Shown: in pieces, positions 43,842-53,404 of the stretch
Layout: every line of letters begins with the position of its first letter
Position numbering within the stretch: position 1 is the first letter of the stretch
NCBI RefSeq assembly: GCF_003688915.1
Contig: NZ_REFU01000001.1
Location: 2,480,001-2,544,000, forward strand
Length of the DNA stretch: 64,000 nucleotides
Origin: Rhodococcus sp. SBT000017
GTDB taxonomy: Bacteria > Actinomycetota > Actinomycetes > Mycobacteriales > Mycobacteriaceae
Direction of reading: 5' to 3'
The notes under the pieces: model-generated
What the model was told of the DNA's origin: nothing
What the model saw: the letters and a program-made list of their open reading frames with translations, nothing else
The model's database searches: none
Made by a program: the position numbers and the translations under genes

Positions 43842-45196
43842 AGGCTCGGGGGCGGAGCGAGCAGCAGCGTGTTCGGATCGGTCGGGTCGCAATCGGGTGC
43901 GTGCTGTCGAGCGATGTCGCGCCACCGAGGTAGCCCGAAGTAGGGAAATGCGGCCGGGGCGTTGGGAATCAAGCCGGAGGCACAGACCCGGGCCACCCGC
44001 AGTGGCGTCGACGCCACGTCCGAGGTGGTGATGTCGCAGACGACCACCTCGTGGCCCGCTACAGCGAGCGCGCTCCGCATACCGTCGGCGGCACCGTGGG
44101 GAAGCTCGTCGATCGATATCGTCTCCGCCGGATTCGTGAAGCGGGGAAGATATGCGGCCTGAGTACGGGGATCGAGCCACACCTGGGCTTGTGCACCCAG
44201 GTCGCGGATGTGTTCACTGCGCGCTCCGGCGGCATCGAGGTAGCTGCGATCGGCGCGGTGGTCCAGGTAGAGACCCGGCGACAGCACCCCGGCGCGCATC
44301 GATCCGAACACCCAGCCGTCTGCTTCGACCAGTCCTCGGGTGAAGACCCAACTGTGGATCGCTTCGAGAACGGCCTTGCGTGCCGTGTCGACCGGGTCCA
44401 GCTTCGCCGAGAAGCCGCCTGCGACGATCCCGAGTTCGAGATCGTGAACAACGGCCGCTACCACCGGAACTCCGAAGTACGACGGCAGCTCGAGGAGATG
44501 ACACCGCAGTCGTGAGTCGCCGAGGTCTGCCGCGAGTCCGGGCACCGATGCCGGATCTATCCCCCGCGCAGGCAGGTTCAAGTGCCACCACAGCGACAGC
44601 GAATCTCGCTCCACGAGCTCGAGCAGTCCACGTGTGGCCGCGTCGTCGAGCCCCTGTCCGGTGGCGATGCCTGCGTAGTTCAGATGATGAATCCGCGGGT
44701 CCTTCCTGCGAGATCCGCCGCGCCAGTTGAGGTACACGTACGAGGCCGGAATCGCGACAAGAGCCCCGTCGTCCGATACCCCGTCGACCCAGGCGACTCG
44801 CGAGTTCTCGGTGAAACGTTCGAAAGGGAAGCCTTCCGAGTTCAGCTGCCAGGGCGCGAAGAACTCGAATGTCTGTTTCCCCCAATGGCGGACACCCTCG
44901 GCGCGCAGTTCTGCGGGCGTTGCGTAGCGCAGCGTGTTCGGTACGTAGTTTCCGCAGTACCGTTCCACTGCCTCGCCGATCGCCGCAATCCTGGCCCCTG
45001 CGGGATCCGCGAAGGTGGTACCGAGCGACACCAGGTCGCACGGCCACTGTCCGAGCGCACGGGTATCGGCGATCTCCGCCGTCAGTCCGACGTACCGTTC
45101 CGGCATCCCGTCGAGCCTCTCGACCGGATGCAGCGCACGGATCAATCCGGTGAAGGGGTCGACCAGATCGTCTGCGCTGAAGGAGACCTCGCTCAT
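43838..45196 (-). CDS. YcaO-domain cyclodehydratase
   Basis: A 452-residue YcaO enzyme. ATP/Mg-binding glutamates lie in IGEAVERYCGN (73-83) and LLELVERDSLSLWW (about 188-201); the tail ends LLLAPPPSL, close to the proline-rich C-terminus of azoline-forming YcaOs. YcaO enzymes use ATP to activate peptide amides and cyclise Ser, Thr or Cys side chains, or install thioamides. ATG 45196 overlaps the CocE-type gene (ATGA); a much longer in-frame extension overlaps that gene and is rejected. Confidence 0.9.
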   Translation of the reverse strand: MSEVSFSADDLVDPFTGLIRALHPVERLDGMPERYVGLTAEIADTRALGQWPCDLVSLGTTFADPAGARIAAIGEAVERYCGNYVPNTLRYATPAELRAEGVRHWGKQTFEFFAPWQLNSEGFPFERFTENSRVAWVDGVSDDGALVAIPASYVYLNWRGGSRRKDPRIHHLNYAGIATGQGLDDAATRGLLELVERDSLSLWWHLNLPARGIDPASVPGLAADLGDSRLRCHLLELPSYFGVPVVAAVVHDLELGIVAGGFSAKLDPVDTARKAVLEAIHSWVFTRGLVEADGWVFGSMRAGVLSPGLYLDHRADRSYLDAAGARSEHIRDLGAQAQVWLDPRTQAAYLPRFTNPAETISIDELPHGAADGMRSALAVAGHEVVVCDITTSDVASTPLRVARVCASGLIPNAPAAFPYFGLPRWRDIARQHAPDCDPTDPNTLLLAPPPSL

Positions 45197-46524
45197 ACGG
45201 GCATCTCCAACTCGATGCCGCGCACGATGCGTCGCATCGGCACCGTGCGGGTTCCGTACAGATGGTCTTCGTCGGTGTGCAGATCGCGGGCATATCGTGG
45301 GAAGGCGTGGGCCGAGATCATCAGTGTCAGTTCCTCTCCCTCGTGAATGTGTGTGGACAACGGCGCGAGGTGCACGACGGAGTCGAGGGACATGCCGTGG
45401 GTCAGTTGCTCCACCCCGCCGCCGCGCCGGTGGGCGACGAGCATCGCGCCCCAGTGCCGGTCGCAGTCGCCGCTGTCGACGCGCACCACGGGAGTTCCGA
45501 CAACGGCTCCAGCGCGCCACGGCACCGGACGGGCAAGGCAGTCCGAGCGTTCCGCCAGCCCTCGAACATCGGTGCCGGGCGTACAGGAAGGGAAGGGCTG
45601 CAGAGGATCTGCGACGAAAGTGCCACCGGGCAGCTCGATCGTCGCTCGGGCACTCGGCCAGGCCTCCAGCCGCAGCGGACCACCGGGGTGGCCGTACAGC
45701 TGCGCTCCGGTCCACGGCCGACCGTCGAGCACCCCACCCAGCCATGCGCTCATGCGCTCGGCGCGACCCGATCCCCGCATCGAGTGATCCCACGGTCCGA
45801 GGGCGAGTGCCGACGGGCCACCCCACGACGACCAGATGTCGACGGTGTCCTGGGTGAACCAGTCCGCCGTCCCACCCTGCGCCAGAAGCGAACACTGTTG
45901 TGCTGCAGCGTGGTTCCTGCGTTCCGCATCCGACCTGCCTGCCTCCAGGACGGAGTGCCACGAGGGTATCGGGGGGCTCGACGAGCCTCCGATGTCGGAC
46001 ACCGGCAGCGTCTCGAGCAGATCCGCCGATGCCGAACTCTCGCGAGAGTGGGCAGCATCGCCCTGCTCGGACCACCAGCCGAGGCGCGACTGCAGGTAGA
46101 AGGCCCGGTCTCGATTTCGCGCCGTCTCCCCCTTCCCCAGAGCGGGCACGACGACCGATACGCCGGCAATTCCCTCGAATTCGGCTGCGACGAAGGCTGT
46201 TTCGGTGGCACAGTGCGCCCCGTAGGACGTGCCGTAGAGGAACAGGAAGGGGGCCCGCGACCACCACGCTTGCGCGGTCATCCACTCGATACAGGCCAGG
46301 CCGTCGGCCCCCTCACCGTGATACGGGCGAAAGGACCCGGTGGAGCCGTATCGGCCGCGCACGTCCTGTACGACGGTGGTGAATCCGCGCTCGGACCAGC
46401 CCGCAGCCTCGGCGAGGTGAGCTTCGCTGTTGTACGGAGTACGAATCGACAGCACGGCACGCGGGCTCCGCGCCTTCACGACGAAGGTACGAAGTCCCCC
46501 GATCATGTACTCGCGCCCCGTCAT
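45193..46524 (-). CDS. CocE/NonD-family alpha/beta hydrolase
   Basis: A 443-residue hydrolase: SIRTPYNSEA, VVQDVRGRYGSTG, nucleophile Ser100 in YGTSYGAHC, and GPWDHSMRG, plus a C-terminal galactose-binding-like domain (HIHEGEELTLMISAH). The X-Pro dipeptidyl-peptidase/CocE class cleaves esters or peptides. In this operon it may remove a leader or follower, or tailor the peptide (inference). ATGA overlaps on both sides. Confidence 0.85.
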   Translation of the reverse strand: MTGREYMIGGLRTFVVKARSPRAVLSIRTPYNSEAHLAEAAGWSERGFTTVVQDVRGRYGSTGSFRPYHGEGADGLACIEWMTAQAWWSRAPFLFLYGTSYGAHCATETAFVAAEFEGIAGVSVVVPALGKGETARNRDRAFYLQSRLGWWSEQGDAAHSRESSASADLLETLPVSDIGGSSSPPIPSWHSVLEAGRSDAERRNHAAAQQCSLLAQGGTADWFTQDTVDIWSSWGGPSALALGPWDHSMRGSGRAERMSAWLGGVLDGRPWTGAQLYGHPGGPLRLEAWPSARATIELPGGTFVADPLQPFPSCTPGTDVRGLAERSDCLARPVPWRAGAVVGTPVVRVDSGDCDRHWGAMLVAHRRGGGVEQLTHGMSLDSVVHLAPLSTHIHEGEELTLMISAHAFPRYARDLHTDEDHLYGTRTVPMRRIVRGIELEMPV

Positions 46525-47198
46525 CGGGGCGGTTCCGGTACAGGCAGAATCGGATGCCGAGTCACCCGGAGCCTACGGAGGTCGATCGCCGTCACGCAAT
46601 GGTCGGCCGTGGGATCGATGACCTCCGCCAGAACCTGAGCCGCCACGAATTCGGCCGCCGCGTCGGACACCGGATGGATCGGCGACGTCAATCGTCGCCC
46701 GCCGGCGCGAGGGGCGTAGCCGTCCTCGATTCGTTGCCTGTTCCGACGGGAGGCGGCGCGCCGCATCGACACGTCGGTCGGTCGGACCCCCTCGGGCACG
46801 ACGACGTACAGATTGCCGTCACGGAAACACGCGATCGACCCATCGGACCCCAGAGTCTCGACGCCGTCGTCACTGACGGTGATCGATCGAGTCGCCGCAT
46901 GCCCTGTGGACATACCGACGCGTCCCAGCATTCCCACCAGCGCAGCAGCGACAGAGCCGCAGCCGAGCACCGCAACCTTCTCGGTCGACGGATCGGGAAC
47001 GACATGGCCTGCGGCGAGTAGCTGGGACAGCGCCGTCTTCGGTTTCGCAGACACCGGTGCCGCGGCGCCGGCCAAAGCTCCTGCCAGTTGGTCGAATTCG
47101 TCGTGGCCGAGCGCGAGAGCGAAGTGTTCGTCGTCGGCGGTGCGGAGCACGAATCCCGAATCGGATTCGTACAGTTCGGTTCTGGGTGCAAGTTCCAT
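46521..47198 (-). CDS. RiPP leader-binding (RRE/E1-like) partner protein
   Basis: A 225-residue protein. The N-terminal ~65 residues have the small winged-helix pattern of a RiPP recognition element (DEHFALALGHDEFDQLAGAL and SQLLAAGHVV). The remainder is a reduced E1/ThiF-like fold with KVAVLGCGSVAAALVGMLG (74-92) but no visible zinc cysteines. Such proteins bind the precursor and present it to YcaO. ATG 47198 follows the hairpin after the precursor gene. Confidence 0.72.
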   Translation of the reverse strand: MELAPRTELYESDSGFVLRTADDEHFALALGHDEFDQLAGALAGAAAPVSAKPKTALSQLLAAGHVVPDPSTEKVAVLGCGSVAAALVGMLGRVGMSTGHAATRSITVSDDGVETLGSDGSIACFRDGNLYVVVPEGVRPTDVSMRRAASRRNRQRIEDGYAPRAGGRRLTSPIHPVSDAAAEFVAAQVLAEVIDPTADHCVTAIDLRRLRVTRHPILPVPEPPR

Positions 47199-47213
47199 GG
47201 CGACGGCCCGGCC

Positions 47214-47243
47214 GGGGTCTGCACATCGTGGTGTGCAGACCCC
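47214..47243 (-). terminator. Hairpin between precursor and modification genes
   Basis: GGGGTCTGCACA (47214-47225) and TGTGCAGACCCC (47232-47243) form a perfect 12-bp stem with a 6-nt loop. It is 7 bp after the precursor stop and 15 bp before the next start. Such attenuating or RNA-protecting hairpins give excess precursor over enzymes in RiPP operons. Confidence 0.7.
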
Positions 47244-47250
47244 ACCGAGA

Positions 47251-47364
47251 TCAGTCCTCGGCTTCCTCGAAGGGGTTCTCGACCAGGGCGTTGCTGTGGC
47301 CCGCGGAGTGCGTAGCCAGGGACACCGGTGACTGGATCGAACGGAACAGCTCGTTGTCGTTCAT
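47251..47364 (-). CDS. RiPP precursor peptide (37 residues)
   Basis: A 37-residue peptide read directly from the minus strand, with a strong AAGGAGA ribosome site 5 bp before ATG 47364. It starts MNDNELFRSIQSP and ends with an acidic VENPFEEAED. It has no Cys. Ser9, Ser12, Ser15 and Thr18 fall at every third residue, with Ser20, Ser24, His19 and His23 nearby. The polar Ser/Thr/His segment is a likely core and the acidic end a leader-like or follower recognition part. Position before the RRE, hydrolase, YcaO and exporter genes makes it the probable YcaO substrate. Confidence 0.75.
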   Translation of the reverse strand: MNDNELFRSIQSPVSLATHSAGHSNALVENPFEEAED

Positions 47365-47450
47365 GGTTCTCCTTCTTCGATGGGCAAATCGGTTGCGGTG
47401 CAACCGATCCATGGACTCGACATCGTCGAGGTGTCCAACCCTACGTCAAG

Positions 47451-47465
47451 TGATAATCATTTTCA
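47451..47465. promoter_or_regulatory. Zur-like (Fur family) box before the RiPP operon
   Basis: TGATAATCATTTTCA is a 7-1-7 palindrome with 6 of 7 arm pairs matching, the shape of actinobacterial Zur boxes. It is 87-101 bp upstream of the precursor start, between the binding-protein stop and the RiPP operon. Zur would repress when zinc is plentiful. IdeR sites have a different sequence. Confidence 0.6.
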
Positions 47466-47472
47466 ATAAGGA

Positions 47473-48402
47473 TCACGAACTTTCGAGCTCATTCGTCACA
47501 GTGGCGAGCACCATGCGCAACGAGATCGTTCCGCGCCCCGTCGCCCATACCCCGGCGTCCACCTCGATCACCCGATCGTTGTGGGCCGCCGCCACACCCG
47601 ACCACAGCGGATTGCTCGCCAGCCGGTCCGAGAGAGGCTCACTGTCGGAGCCCGATGAAAATGCTTGCGCAAACACCACATCCGGATCCACCGACGCGAT
47701 CTGCTCCACCGATACCGTCGCGAAGGCATCGGTTCCCGCCTGCCACGGATAGTCACTGACCTCCGCGAGAAGCGAGCCGACGGGGGTGTCGACGGAATCG
47801 ACGCCGAGACTGCCCGGTTCGCCGTACATCGACAGCGTCGTGAGGCCACTCCACTTGCCCGCGACTGCATCGACCTCGGCGGTGAACGCCTCGGCAGCGG
47901 CGTCTGCCTGCTGCTGCCGATCCGTCACATGGCCTATCGTGCGGAGGAATTCGACCGAATCTCGCCAGGAAGTCGGGTTCACCAGGTACATCGGTGCCAC
48001 TTCCTCGACGGCACTGCGCAACCCGTCCTGCACTCCTCCGAGTCCGACAACGAGGTCCGGTTCCGAGAGCGCGATGTCCTCGACGTTCTCTTCACCGAAT
48101 CCGCCCGTGATCTTGCGCATGTCGGCATCCGGGCCGGCATAGCGGGGATCGGCCGCAAGTTCCTCACGATAGGCGACGGGGGTCATGCCCACCTCCTTCA
48201 ACGCGTCGACGCAGATGAGCGTCAGACACGCGATTCGCTCGACGGGTGCATCGAGCTCGATCACCGTTCCGCTGTCGTCGGTGACCGTGACCGCAGGCAC
48301 TGAGTCAGCGTTGCCCGCATCGGCAGTACTGCAGGCCGCGAGCGCGAACACCGAGATTGCGAGTGCGCCGAACAATCGAGAAGAGCCGGACAACTTGCGC
48401 AT
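47473..48402 (-). CDS. Metallophore ABC transporter substrate-binding lipoprotein (FecB/FepB-like)
   Basis: A 309-residue lipoprotein: signal SSRLFGALAISVFALAAC with lipobox LAAC (about residue 23), followed by the TroA-like fold of siderophore/B12 binding proteins (VERIACLTLICVDALKEVGM; EENVEDIALSEPDLVVGLGG; VSVEQIASVDPDVVFA). An AGGAGT site precedes ATG 48402. Divergent from its permease gene by 31 bp. Presumed to bind the metal-loaded RiPP. Confidence 0.9.
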   Translation of the reverse strand: MRKLSGSSRLFGALAISVFALAACSTADAGNADSVPAVTVTDDSGTVIELDAPVERIACLTLICVDALKEVGMTPVAYREELAADPRYAGPDADMRKITGGFGEENVEDIALSEPDLVVGLGGVQDGLRSAVEEVAPMYLVNPTSWRDSVEFLRTIGHVTDRQQQADAAAEAFTAEVDAVAGKWSGLTTLSMYGEPGSLGVDSVDTPVGSLLAEVSDYPWQAGTDAFATVSVEQIASVDPDVVFAQAFSSGSDSEPLSDRLASNPLWSGVAAAHNDRVIEVDAGVWATGRGTISLRMVLATVTNELESS

Positions 48403-48433
48403 GGGAACTCCTTTCCAGAATGATGTGTCCGAA

Positions 48434-49423
48434 ATGATAACCATTACCGATAGAGGGGTTCGCGCTGCGGGTACCTGCGCCTGCATCGCCGTGATCGTGC
48501 TGGCTCTGTGCCTGGGTGAGCCGACCCTCGATCCGGTGCGCGCGCTCGACGCCGTGCTCGACCCGTCGAATCCCCTCCATCCGCACGTTGCGCTCATTCG
48601 ACTGCCGCGTGTGTTGTTGGGCCTGGTGAGCGGTGCGGCCCTCGGACTGGCGGGAGCGTTGATGCAGGATGTACTGCGCAACAGGATTGCCGGTCCGGAG
48701 ATTCTGGGTGTGTCCTCCGGCGCGGCTGTCGCGATGACGGCCGTTGCCGTCTTTGCCATTCCGTTGCCGCTCACAGCACTTCCCTATCTGGCACTGTGCG
48801 GCGCAGCTGTCGCCGGCATCGCGGTGATCACCACCGTCGGACCGACCAGCGACCCGCACCGGGTGGTACTGCTCGGCGCTGCGGTAAGCGCTCTCGCGTC
48901 GGGACTGGTCATTGCGCTGGTCAGCCTGGGCACCGAAGGGAACCTGCCCCTGCTCTTTCGGTATCTGCTCGGCAGTCTCGGCGAGCGAGGGTGGAGCCAT
49001 CTCGGTGTCGCGGCACCCTGGCTTGCCGTCTTCATCCCGCTCGCTCTGCTCATGCGGCATCGAGTCGCTGCCCTTGCACTCGGGGACGATGTGGCTGCGG
49101 GACTTGGCATCTCCGTGGTACCGACACGGCTGACCGCACTGGTGTGCGCCGCTGCGCTCACCGCCGCGGTGGCCTCGGTGTGCGGTCCGGTTGCCTACGT
49201 CGCGTTGCTGTCCCCACATCTGGCTCGATGGGCTCTGCACACGACCAGTTCGCGGCGGATATTCCTGCTCACGCCCATCGTCGGCGCATTCCTGCTCGCC
49301 GCCGCCGACCTGGCATCGCGAATCGTGCTGTATCCGATCGAGATTCCCGTGGGTATCACGACAACGCTTCTGGGCGTTCCGGCACTGCTGATCGCTCTGC
49401 ACAGACAGTCCGCCACGCGATGA
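48434..49423 (+). CDS. Metallophore ABC transporter permease (FecC-like)
   Basis: A 329-residue FecCD-family permease with about nine helices and the motifs LPRVLLGLVSGAALGLAGAL, DVLRNRIAGPEILGVSSGAA and VCGPVAYVALLSPHLAR, the usual BtuC-type pattern. ATG 48434 is the only credible start; it lacks a ribosome site and sits within a Zur-like sequence. First of three overlapping transporter genes. Confidence 0.88.
   Translation: MITITDRGVRAAGTCACIAVIVLALCLGEPTLDPVRALDAVLDPSNPLHPHVALIRLPRVLLGLVSGAALGLAGALMQDVLRNRIAGPEILGVSSGAAVAMTAVAVFAIPLPLTALPYLALCGAAVAGIAVITTVGPTSDPHRVVLLGAAVSALASGLVIALVSLGTEGNLPLLFRYLLGSLGERGWSHLGVAAPWLAVFIPLALLMRHRVAALALGDDVAAGLGISVVPTRLTALVCAAALTAAVASVCGPVAYVALLSPHLARWALHTTSSRRIFLLTPIVGAFLLAAADLASRIVLYPIEIPVGITTTLLGVPALLIALHRQSATR
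48435..48449. promoter_or_regulatory. Degenerate Zur-like box in the divergent gap
   Basis: TGATAACCATTACCG resembles the box at 47451 but its arms match at only four of seven pairs. It overlaps the first codons of the permease gene, whose message may be leaderless. A second, weaker site for coordinated control of the importer. Confidence 0.35.
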
Positions 49424-50393
49424 AGGCTCGACACCTCGTGGCGATCGGGATGACGTGCATCGCAGGCCTGTTGATACTTCACCTCGTCTCGGGGCGCAGC
49501 GAGCTCGGAGCGACCGAAGTGATCAGGGTACTGACCGGCACGTCGGAGGTGCGAGCACACGAGATCATCGTTCGGAACTACCGTCTTCCACGAGTGCTCG
49601 TAGGATTGGTTGCCGGCGCACTCCTGGCACTGGCCGGAGTGTTGCTGCAGGCGGTCATGCGAAACCCACTGGCCGAACCGTCGACGACGGGCGTGGGATC
49701 CGGTGCGGCACTGGGCGTTGTGGTGTCGATTCTGGTGCTGCCCGCCCCCGGTACCGCACCCCTGGCGTCACTACTCGGTGCCGCAGGTGCCGGACTGGCT
49801 CTGTACCTCCTGGGCCGACGCTCACTGGCGGTCGCGGGAATCCTCATCGGCGCTGTCCTGTCCGCGGCGACCTCACTGCTGCTCGTCGTCGATGCACAAC
49901 CGATGGGCGTGGTCCTTCGATGGCTGATCGGCTCTCTCAATGCCAGGACGATGGACGATTGGAATCGATTGTGGCCCTGGGCAATCGTACTGATACCGGC
50001 CGGGCTGCTGTGTGCGTCGCGCGCAAATGCGCTTGTGCTCGGCGACGCGACGTCCACCGGCCTCGGGATTCGCCCCCACAGGACTCGAATGTTGCTGCTC
50101 GCCATCGCGGTACTGGCAACGGCAACGGCCGTCACGGCCGCGGGTGCCGTCGCGTTCGTCGGCTTGATCGCACCTCACGCCGCGCGGGCCGCGCTCGGCG
50201 GCGACCACAGGGGACTGATTCCGGTCAGCCTGATCGGCGGTGCCGTGTTGCTGTCCTCCGCAGACCTACTCGCCTTCAGTGCGTCGATCGACATCCCAGG
50301 CAGCGGACCCGATGTATCAGGGCTCCCGGTCGGGGCCGTGACGGCACTCGTCGGCGCTCCCTATCTCATCTGGCTGATCAGAAAGGATGCCCG

Positions 50394-50397
<4 letters not shown>
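49420..50397 (+). CDS. Metallophore ABC transporter permease (FecD-like)
   Basis: A 325-residue FecCD-family permease (YRLPRVLVGLVAGALLALAG; VMRNPLAEPSTTGVGSGAA; AVAFVGLIAPHAARA), the partner of the FecC-like subunit in a heterodimeric channel. ATG 49420 overlaps the previous stop (ATGA) and the stop overlaps the ATPase start (ATGA). Confidence 0.9.
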
Positions 50398-51185
<788 letters not shown>

Positions 51186-51194
51186 GCTGCGGGG

Positions 51195-51770
51195 TCAGAG
51201 CTTCCCCACGACGGCGATGATCAACTCGGCCAGTTCGCCTGTCGCTTCCTCGGGTGCGATTGCGCCCGAAACCGCCGCTTGTGACAGTGCTTCCGCTGCA
51301 CCGAAGATCGCCGTGATCGACGATGCCGAGATCCCGCCGGAGGCGCTGTACGGCTCGAGAATCGACCGGCATCGATCGGAGTACGCCCGTTCGGCCGTTC
51401 TCTTGACCTGTTCGAGTTCGGGCGAGCCCTCCAGTGCCGCCAGCACACCCGTCAGCTCACGTCCCTGCGCCAACGCGCATCCCACGTACGAGTTGGCGAT
51501 GGCCTGTGCGCGTCCGTTCAACGAGGTGGGCGCGGAGCGGAGGGATTCCTCGAGCATGACCGTTTGCCGGTCGTCGAATTCTGTGAACAGTGCGGCCAGG
51601 AGTTCTGCACGCGAGGCAAAGTGGCTGTACACCACGGGTTTTGCGACGGCGGCATGTTCGGCGAGTCGGCCGAGCGTCAGAGCGTCGGCCCCTTCCGCTC
51701 GCACGAGAGCCCACGAGACCTCCACCAACTGGTCGTATCGGTCGGAACGAGACAGTCGCGTCCGGGCCAT
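51195..51770 (-). CDS. TetR-family regulator
   Basis: A 191-residue TetR protein with HTH about residues 12-55 (LVRAEGADALTLGRLAEHAA; VAKPVVYSHFASRAELLAAL). GGAGG lies before ATG 51770. Divergent from the NAD(P)H oxidoreductase gene; AGTA-ACC-TACT (51799-51809) in the 80-bp gap, with CTATATAC and GTACATAG as outer arms, is a possible operator. It probably senses quinone or xenobiotic stress (inference). Confidence 0.88.
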   Translation of the reverse strand: MARTRLSRSDRYDQLVEVSWALVRAEGADALTLGRLAEHAAVAKPVVYSHFASRAELLAALFTEFDDRQTVMLEESLRSAPTSLNGRAQAIANSYVGCALAQGRELTGVLAALEGSPELEQVKRTAERAYSDRCRSILEPYSASGGISASSITAIFGAAEALSQAAVSGAIAPEEATGELAELIIAVVGKL

Positions 51771-51798
51771 CGGGCACCTCCTTGCGCTATATACGAAT

Positions 51799-51809
51799 AG
51801 TAACCTACT
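51799..51809. promoter_or_regulatory. Possible TetR operator
   Basis: AGTAACCTACT is a short 4+3+4 inverted repeat, flanked by looser arms CTATATAC (51787-51794) and GTACATAG (51824-51831), within the divergent promoter region. Confidence 0.35.
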
Positions 51810-51850
51810 CTTGGTACATAGCCGTTTCACCTCACCCGAAGGAATCAGCC

Positions 51851-52465
51851 ATGACCGCACTCGTCGTAGTCTCCCATTCCGACCCCGACTCCCTCACCCA
51901 CCACGTCGCCCGATCCGTATCGGACGCGATCCGCACCGCAGGTGGCACCGTCGAGACGGCCGATCTCGCCGTGGAGAACTTCGATCCACGTTTCGCCGGT
52001 GGCGACCTGAATCTGTTTCGAGGCAAGGGAATCACGCCCGCTGACGTGCGTGCCGAACAGGAACGAATCGACCGCGCCGATCACCTGGTTCTGGTCTTCC
52101 CGATGTACTGGTGGTCCATGCCGGCACTGCTCAAAGGGTGGATCGATCGCGTCTTCGTCAGCGGATGGGCCTACGATCTCACTGCCGAATACGGCATCGT
52201 CAAGAAGCTTGATCGACTCACCGTTCACCTGGTCCCCCTTGCCGGCGACGACGCCGACAGCTTCGAACGCCACGGCGTGTACGACGCGTTCCGAACGCAG
52301 ATCGAACGGGGCATCGTCGAATACTGCGGTGCCACAGTCGGATCGACGACCTTCCTGCATGAAACCGATACCAGAAGTCGCGATGAACTCGCTACAGAGG
52401 TCGCCGATCTCGCTTCTGCCGTTGCCGCCCGTGTAGCCGACCGACAGCAGGCCCTCGCGCACTGA
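51851..52465 (+). CDS. NAD(P)H-dependent quinone/flavin oxidoreductase (flavodoxin fold)
   Basis: A 204-residue flavodoxin_2-type reductase: VVVSHSDPDSLTHHVA at the N-terminus, VLVFPMYWWSMPALLKGWID with the family Trp-Trp, and RVFVSGWAYDL. It reduces quinones or similar compounds by two electrons using bound FMN/FAD. ATG 51851. Probably controlled by the divergent TetR. Confidence 0.88.
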   Translation: MTALVVVSHSDPDSLTHHVARSVSDAIRTAGGTVETADLAVENFDPRFAGGDLNLFRGKGITPADVRAEQERIDRADHLVLVFPMYWWSMPALLKGWIDRVFVSGWAYDLTAEYGIVKKLDRLTVHLVPLAGDDADSFERHGVYDAFRTQIERGIVEYCGATVGSTTFLHETDTRSRDELATEVADLASAVAARVADRQQALAH

Positions 52466-52492
52466 CAACCCCAGCACGTCACGCGCTGCGAG

Positions 52493-53359
52493 TCATTCTC
52501 CCAGCTTCGAGACCAACCACTTCACCGTCGACTTACGAACTGCCTCAGCGTGATCGGTGAACAGCTCGAAGTGCGATTCGGGGTAGGAAACATATTCGAC
52601 ACCGTCGACGCGGGACAGTGCCTTGCGCACCCGTACGGGCGGAGTGATGGTGTCGGATTCGGCGAGTATCGCGAGAACCGGAACGGTGAGACGGGCTGCC
52701 GCCTTGCGCGTCGACCACCGCAACATGGCCGGTAGCGAAGCAACGGTCACCTCGTTGCGGTAGTTCTCCGCTCCGCGCGCCATCTCGAGAGACCATTCGT
52801 AGGCTCCGTCCGAATTCATCGTCGCCACCTCACCCGGCCGTCCCGCCGCCGGGATGGTCAGTCCCGGCCTGCGGAACAGACGTCGTAGTGCGTCCCGAAC
52901 GATGACCGGTGCGAGCTCGAAATTGCCGGTGGGAGTGAGGTGGATGAACGGGATGATCGCGGCCACCGCTTTCACTCGCGGATCTTCCGCGGCCACAGCA
53001 ATGGCGTGTCCTCCGGACATGCTGGTTCCCCACACGGCAATTCGCTCGGAATCGATGCGTGGGTCGCGCGCCAGAACGTCGAGCGCGGCACGAAAGGACC
53101 GCAGTTGCTGAGGTAGATCGATGTGCTGGCGTACGTCGCCTCCGCTCGCGCCGAATCCCGGGTAGTCGAATGCGAGTGACGCCACCCCACCGGCGGCGAG
53201 GTCGGCGCTGTAGTTCGGTATCAGCATCTCCTTGACTCCGGCGAATCCCGGAGCCGTGAACACGGCCGGGCACGGCATCACCTGCTCGCCCTCGGGCAAA
53301 GTCATCACTGCGGCTACCTCGACACCGTCCACCGTGAAAGTCGTTCGTTCCTCGATCAT
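52493..53359 (-). CDS. Alpha/beta hydrolase
   Basis: A 288-residue hydrolase of the dienelactone-hydrolase/X-Pro-peptidase-like group. Nucleophile in VWGTSMSGGHAIA, oxyanion region FTAPGFAGVKEM, acid in AILAESDTITPP and His in YPESHFELF. No signal peptide; substrate unknown. ATG 53359. Just upstream lies an 18-bp palindrome, and the TetR gene is next upstream on the same strand. Confidence 0.87.
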   Translation of the reverse strand: MIEERTTFTVDGVEVAAVMTLPEGEQVMPCPAVFTAPGFAGVKEMLIPNYSADLAAGGVASLAFDYPGFGASGGDVRQHIDLPQQLRSFRAALDVLARDPRIDSERIAVWGTSMSGGHAIAVAAEDPRVKAVAAIIPFIHLTPTGNFELAPVIVRDALRRLFRRPGLTIPAAGRPGEVATMNSDGAYEWSLEMARGAENYRNEVTVASLPAMLRWSTRKAAARLTVPVLAILAESDTITPPVRVRKALSRVDGVEYVSYPESHFELFTDHAEAVRKSTVKWLVSKLGE

Positions 53360-53404
53360 CGTCCACCCCTCGGCCCCAGGATCCCCCCCCGTCGGATTCG
53401 ACGG

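Noticed and set aside
45197..46285. N-terminal extension of YcaO to over 800 residues
   Set aside because: It overlaps the CocE-type gene fully in another frame and is arginine-rich nonsense; ATG 45196 overlaps the previous stop.
41922..47364. Bottromycin or classical thiopeptide cluster
   Set aside because: There is only one YcaO, no P450, radical SAM or lantibiotic-type dehydratase, and the precursor has no Cys; only the core-first layout could be shared.
47451..47465. IdeR/DtxR iron box
   Set aside because: The sequence lacks the TTAGGTTAG...CTAACCTAA pattern and fits the Fur-family 7-1-7 form instead.
48420..48437. Five-codon upstream open reading before the FecC-like gene
   Set aside because: It has no ribosome site and its overlap with the permease start is probably chance in a 31-bp gap.
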